A stretch of DNA of 64,000 bases from JOPF133 sp052144935. GTDB taxonomy: Bacteria > Acidobacteriota > Terriglobia > Bryobacterales > Bryobacteraceae. Made by a program: the position numbers and the translations under genes. Where the stretch lies: contig JBKQPR010000190.1 of the NCBI GenBank assembly GCA_052144935.1, forward strand, positions 1 through 64,000, given 5' to 3'. Positions within the stretch are counted from its first letter, which is position 1; every line of letters starts with the position of its first letter. The notes below the pieces were generated by a model, which saw only the letters and a program-made list of their open reading frames with translations, made no database searches and was not told where the DNA came from. Shown here piece by piece: positions 60,384 through 64,000 of the stretch.

Positions 60384-62690
60384 CGCTTCGAGGAATCGGA
60401 CGCCGGTTTCGATCAGCCCAGCCGCGGCTTGCTCGAATCCGATCGGTGGAGATGCAGCCGTTGCGCCCGTCGGCTGTGCCTCCGGAAACGGCTGCGGCGT
60501 CGCTGTGGGTACATGCGCCGGCACCGATTGTATGGGAACAGCCTTCGATGGGGCTTGGTCAATCAGGGGTTTTGGCCGCCCCGGCTGATCCGCGAAAATC
60601 TCTTTGACTGCCTGGAGAACGCTTTTTCGTCCGAGCGCCGCGAAGCTCACCTCGGCGGTTGGTGAATCGAAGACCCCCGCGAACAGGGACTTCTTCCGCT
60701 GCAGCGTTTCCCACACCCGCTCTTCAATGCTGTCCTTGGTCAGCAGGTGCACTACGTGAACCGGATGCGCTTGGCCAAGACGGTGGACTCGGCCGATCCG
60801 CTGCTCGAGGCGGGCGGGGTTCCAGGGAGGTTCGAAATTGATCACCGCCGAGGCCGACTGGAGGTTCAGGCCAACGCCTCCCGCGTCCGTCGAAAGGAAC
60901 ACGCGGCACGCCGCATCGCTCCGGAATCTCTGCATGAGCGCTCCGCGATTCTTCGAAGGCACGCCGCCGTGCAGAGAGACGAATCCGATTCCCAGCTTTT
61001 CCAGTTCCTTGCCGGCCAGATGAGTCATCCGCTCATACTCGCTGAAAACCACTACCTTGCGGTTCTCTTCGATGGTCAGCTCGCGGATGATCTCGCGAAA
61101 CTCCGCCAGCTTCGGCGAATGATTCGTATGCTTGTCGAAAAGAAACGTGGAGTTGCAGAGCATACGCATGTTCTCCAGGCAACACAGGATCCGCCGCAGG
61201 TCGATTTCCGAAAGCCATTTCTGCCGTTCCCATTTGCGCATCAGAGAGGCCAGGATGTCGTTCTGTTCCCAGTATGGCTCCGCCTGCTGCGGGGTCAGAG
61301 AAACGTGGAGAATCTGGTCGGTGCGCTTCGGCAGATCCCGGAGGACCTCCTGCCGGGTGCGCCTCAGAAGGATCGGAGCCAGTTGATCGTGAATCCGGTC
61401 GAGGCCGCGGTAACCGGTCAGGCGTCCGTTTTCGTCCTCCATGCGGTGCTCGTGGAGGAAGCGGAACGCGGGACCGAGACGGCGGCCGTCGATGAACTCC
61501 ACCACCGAGAACAGCTCCTCCAGCTTGTTTTCCAGCGGGGTTCCCGTGAGCACAAAGGCATAGCGGCTTTTCAGTTGCTTGATGGTTCGCGCCGTGGCAG
61601 TGGTCCAGTTGCGGATGCGCTGCGCTTCATCGAGGATGATGAGATCGGGCGCCAGTTCGTGCATGTAGCGCACGTCTTTCAAGACCAGTTCATAGCTGGA
61701 AAGGTTGAAGAACTTGGGCGAGGCATACAGTTCCCGCCTCCGCGGCAGCAATCCTTCGATTACCTGCGCGGGAAGATCGGTGAATTTTTCGATCTCCGTT
61801 TTCCACTGGTATTTCACCGACGCCGGGGCAACCACCAGCACTCTGGCAATGCCTCGTCGGCGCCGCAGCAACTCGGCGGCGGCCAGGGCCTGCACGGTCT
61901 TCCCTAAACCCATGTCATCCGCCAGAACTACGCGGCCCCGGCACGCCGCGAAAATAGCGCCCCGCTCCTGGTAGGGCAGCAGTTTGGTCTTCAGCACTCC
62001 ATGCAGCGGATCTTGTCCTCGGCGCAGCTTGGCGAGAAACTGGCGTTCCAGGTCGAGTCCCTCCGCGAGTTCATTTTCCCGCTCGAGGTACTCGAGCACA
62101 TCGCTGTAAATGACTGCTTCCAGGTCGGCCTTGCGGAAGTCCTCGATCACGCGGTGAAAACTTCGGAAGTGCTCCGGCCGCAGCAATCCGGCTGGATCGA
62201 AGTACTGCTCGGCCAGCTTGCGGATAGCGGGCGACGGGACGGCCGGCAGGCGCAACCGGACATCGATCCTATCGCCGTACTGCAAAGAGATGGAGGCGCG
62301 CGAGCGCGCATACGCCTTGCTTTCGAGCGTGCGGCCGTGCCGTTTCCGGAGGCCCATAAGGAGCGCTTCAATGTGCTTGCAGGTGCCCAAGGTGTTGACG
62401 GCGAAGTCCGGGCACGAGCAGTAGTTCTCGAACAACCCAGGCCCGCGCATGGCTACCCGGTAGATCTTTCCGCTGGCGGACTTCACGCGGTAGTCGCCGT
62501 ACGGCTCCCTTCTTGGCCGTTCCAGAACCTTGGCGATGGCGTCGCGTGCCCGTTCCCGCCGTTCCGCAATCTGTTGCTCGACTAGCATCTGGTAGTCCCT
62601 GGTCCTCGCATCACGAGCCAGGATAACAAAGCGCGGGGCAAGTGGTGATTCGATCTGTTTTCCCCGAGTTGTGTTTGTCAAGTTCTGCAA
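60210..62690 (-). CDS. SWIM zinc-finger SNF2-family helicase
   Basis: An 826-residue protein. A SWIM zinc finger lies at about 89-110 (YCSCPDFAVNTLGTCKHIEA; CxC...CxH). The SNF2 ATPase follows: Walker A LADDMGLGKT (about 258), DEAQ box in LIILDEAQRIRNW, motif III LTGTPLENKLEE, and helicase C motifs FLSTDAGGVGLNLQSA and QRIGRVHRLGQ. A Pro-rich tail and a final helical part are unique. Such proteins remodel DNA-protein complexes, perhaps in repair or RNA polymerase recycling. Divergent from eno. Confidence 0.9.
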   Translation of the reverse strand: MQNLTNTTRGKQIESPLAPRFVILARDARTRDYQMLVEQQIAERRERARDAIAKVLERPRREPYGDYRVKSASGKIYRVAMRGPGLFENYCSCPDFAVNTLGTCKHIEALLMGLRKRHGRTLESKAYARSRASISLQYGDRIDVRLRLPAVPSPAIRKLAEQYFDPAGLLRPEHFRSFHRVIEDFRKADLEAVIYSDVLEYLERENELAEGLDLERQFLAKLRRGQDPLHGVLKTKLLPYQERGAIFAACRGRVVLADDMGLGKTVQALAAAELLRRRRGIARVLVVAPASVKYQWKTEIEKFTDLPAQVIEGLLPRRRELYASPKFFNLSSYELVLKDVRYMHELAPDLIILDEAQRIRNWTTATARTIKQLKSRYAFVLTGTPLENKLEELFSVVEFIDGRRLGPAFRFLHEHRMEDENGRLTGYRGLDRIHDQLAPILLRRTRQEVLRDLPKRTDQILHVSLTPQQAEPYWEQNDILASLMRKWERQKWLSEIDLRRILCCLENMRMLCNSTFLFDKHTNHSPKLAEFREIIRELTIEENRKVVVFSEYERMTHLAGKELEKLGIGFVSLHGGVPSKNRGALMQRFRSDAACRVFLSTDAGGVGLNLQSASAVINFEPPWNPARLEQRIGRVHRLGQAHPVHVVHLLTKDSIEERVWETLQRKKSLFAGVFDSPTAEVSFAALGRKSVLQAVKEIFADQPGRPKPLIDQAPSKAVPIQSVPAHVPTATPQPFPEAQPTGATAASPPIGFEQAAAGLIETGVRFLEALGAVARSAPTGEGLSNLLSRDPRTNTPVLSIPLPQSVDQGRLMQAVSALVSAFGRPG

Positions 62691-62853
62691 ATTGCCAGTG
62701 ATATTTCGGTTGACGGTTTTGCCCGTTCGACTGGGCGGACGCCGCCTTCCCTATCGGCCGCGGTCTTCGAGGATCTGGCGTTCGTTCTCAGGAACGGGAG
62801 CGTCCCCTCCGCGCCGGCGGATTCGTCCGATTGATTTAGGGGCTTCCCCTGCG

Positions 62854-62882
62854 TTGCCCACGCGGGCGCCATGAGTTATAGT
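62854..62882 (+). promoter_or_regulatory. Promoter of the eno riboswitch transcript
   Basis: TTGCCC (62854-62859) and TATAGT (62877-62882) with exactly 17 bp between. The start would be near 62889, some ten bases before the aptamer, so the whole riboswitch lies in the transcript. Confidence 0.65.
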
Positions 62883-62898
62883 CGAGCTTCGCAGGCGC

Positions 62899-62957
62899 AC
62901 AGGCGATGGGGCGTCGCCTTGAACCGTTTCGGGTATCCGAATCTGATAGCTCCTACC
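62899..62957 (+). promoter_or_regulatory. Fluoride riboswitch (crcB motif) in the eno leader
   Basis: The conserved crcB layout is visible. Stem 1 is GGCGA/TCGCC (62902-62906 with 62914-62918) around loop TGGGGCG. Conserved GAACCG follows (62921-62926). The second stem is TTCGG/CCGAA (62928-62932 with 62937-62941) with loop GTAT. Then come CTGATAG and CTCCTAC. The pseudoknot pairs GGGGC (62908-62912) with GCTCC (62949-62953), one G-U included. Fluoride would lock the pseudoknot and release GCTCC from the terminator that starts at 62948. The predicted logic is therefore ON with fluoride. Confidence 0.88.
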
Positions 62958-62976
62958 GTCTGGTAGGAGCTTTTTC
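62948..62976 (+). terminator. Riboswitch-controlled intrinsic terminator
   Basis: A perfect 10-bp stem (AGCTCCTACC / GGTAGGAGCT) with loop GTCT and T-run TTTTTC. Its left arm contains the GCTCC needed for the aptamer pseudoknot, so the two folds exclude one another. No gene ends upstream on this strand, which shows it is a leader attenuator and not a gene terminator. Confidence 0.9.
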
Positions 62977-63026
62977 ATTTTCGGCGCCGTTTTGCCTCTC
63001 ATTTGCAAGGCACAAAGGAGTCATAA

Positions 63027-64000
63027 ATGACGAAAATCGCAAGCGTTGTAGGCCGTGAGATCCTCGATTCGCGCGGCAATCCCACAGTTGAGGCCGAGGT
63101 TTGGCTCGATGGTGGTGCTATCGGTGTTGCCGCCGTTCCTTCGGGAGCATCCACCGGAGAGAAGGAAGCCGCCGAACTGCGCGATGGCGACAAGCAGCGG
63201 TATGGCGGGAAGGGAGTCAGGCAGGCTGTAGGCCATATTGGAAAGGAACTGGCCGCCGCGGTGGTGGGCCAGGATGCCACCAACCAGCGGGCCGTCGATC
63301 GAGCCATGATCGAAGCGGATGGGACCGCCAACAAGGGAAAGCTGGGAGCCAACGCGATTCTGGCGGTGTCTATGGCCGCCGCCCGCGCCGCGGCGAGCGC
63401 TCACTCGCTGCCCTTGTACCGGTACCTTGGCGGCGCCAACGCCTGCACCCTGCCGGTGCCCTGCATGAACGTACTCAACGGAGGCAAGCACGCCGACAAC
63501 ACGGTCGATTTTCAGGAGTTTATGATCGCGCCACACAACGCGCCATCGTTTGCCGAGGCCATCCGCATGGGCATGGAGACCTTCCACACGCTCAAGAAGG
63601 TGCTGCATGCCAAAGGATACAGCACAGCGGTGGGCGATGAGGGAGGCTTCGCGCCCGACTTGAAATCCAACGAGGAAGCCGTCGAGCTGATTCTCGAGGC
63701 GATCGCCAAAGCCGGCTACAGGCCGTCCACGGATATCTCGATTTGTCTCGACCCGGCCGCCAGCGAAATGTGGGACGACGGGAAGTACGTGCTCTTCAAG
63801 TCCACCAAGAAGGCCATTACCTCGGACGAGCTGATCAAAATCTGGGAGTCATGGACCAGGCAGTATCCGATCGTACTCCTCGAGGATGGAATGGGCGAGA
63901 ACGACTGGGACGGCTGGCGGAATTTGACGCTGGCTCTCGGGGAACGGATCGAGCTGGTGGGAGACGATATCTTCTGCACGAATCCGCAGATCCTGCAGCA
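63027..64000 (+). CDS. eno: Enolase (partial, runs off the window)
   Basis: The ATG at 63027 follows AAAGGAG by six bases. The 324 codons present cover the N-terminal domain (SVVGREILDSRGNPTVEAEV, SGASTGEKEAAELRDGD) and part of the barrel with catalytic and Mg sites: FQEFMIAPHN, VGDEGGFAPDLKSNEEA, DISICLDPAASE, LLEDGMGENDWDGW and ELVGDDIFCTN. The catalytic Lys is beyond the edge. Enolase converts 2-phosphoglycerate to phosphoenolpyruvate and is inhibited by fluoride with phosphate, which explains the riboswitch in its leader. Confidence 0.97.
   Translation, partial: MTKIASVVGREILDSRGNPTVEAEVWLDGGAIGVAAVPSGASTGEKEAAELRDGDKQRYGGKGVRQAVGHIGKELAAAVVGQDATNQRAVDRAMIEADGTANKGKLGANAILAVSMAAARAAASAHSLPLYRYLGGANACTLPVPCMNVLNGGKHADNTVDFQEFMIAPHNAPSFAEAIRMGMETFHTLKKVLHAKGYSTAVGDEGGFAPDLKSNEEAVELILEAIAKAGYRPSTDISICLDPAASEMWDDGKYVLFKSTKKAITSDELIKIWESWTRQYPIVLLEDGMGENDWDGWRNLTLALGERIELVGDDIFCTNPQILQ

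Noticed and set aside
62948..62976. Ordinary gene terminator before eno
   Set aside because: No rightward gene ends upstream, and the left arm overlaps the riboswitch pseudoknot. It is a leader attenuator.

Overview
The window reads as chromosomal DNA of a high-GC soil-type Acidobacteriota, most like the Solibacter/Bryobacter lineage. This is an inference from gene families, not from a search. The pointers are three very large Oar-like TonB-dependent receptors with N-terminal carboxypeptidase-regulatory domains, a sortilin-type repeat exoprotein, a CE15-type esterase, an F-type ATP synthase operon that starts with b' and b and has no a or c genes, and many decayed paralogue fragments.

Layout. 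1-10.5 kb: three outer-membrane receptors in tandem. 10.5-14.5 kb: a frameshifted Ysc84/SYLF lipoprotein-like gene, an unknown membrane-anchored protein, and the peptide transporter pair cstA-ybdD. 14.5-17.5 kb: mannose metabolism, with a broken manA, a HAD phosphomannomutase-like gene and a GH130 enzyme. 17.5-24.9 kb: a complete N-type ATPase operon (beta, epsilon, Q, R, a, c, b, alpha, gamma), translationally linked to a broken ppk2; beta, b and alpha carry long Lys/Pro/Glu tails. 25.6-30 kb: a CheB-CheR-PAS / histidine kinase signalling pair. 30-35.3 kb: a leftward PIG-L / GT4 / GH100-like / Nramp-like operon and a small acidic protein. 35.4-40.8 kb: remains of an RND multidrug-efflux locus in which only the TolC-like channel is intact. 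40.9-43.5 kb: relics, a His-rich small periplasmic protein and a two-domain glyoxalase-fold protein. 43.5-47 kb: a 1154-residue BNR/sortilin-like exoprotein. 47.2-47.4 kb: an integrase stub beside a tRNA-Arg. 47.7-54 kb: the housekeeping F1 operon (b', b, delta, alpha, gamma, unknown 119-residue protein, beta, epsilon). 54-58 kb: a DUF433/DUF5615 toxin-antitoxin-like pair and four envelope or protease genes. 58-62.7 kb: a CE15-like esterase and a SWIM/SNF2 helicase. 62.85-64 kb: eno, preceded by a promoter, a fluoride-type (crcB) riboswitch and an overlapping intrinsic terminator.

The most notable signals are these. (1) A fluoride riboswitch with a mutually exclusive terminator controls enolase, the classic fluoride-sensitive glycolytic enzyme. 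(2) The N-ATPase has polyampholyte tails on three subunits and sits in a transcription unit with mannose and polyphosphate genes. (3) An unknown coiled-coil gene is inserted between gamma and beta of the housekeeping ATP synthase. (4) There is extensive genome decay: manA, ppk2, SYLF, RND/MFP pumps, an integrase and a Ser/Thr kinase are all broken. Start codons were set from Shine-Dalgarno sequences, overlaps and family alignments made by eye. No database search was run.
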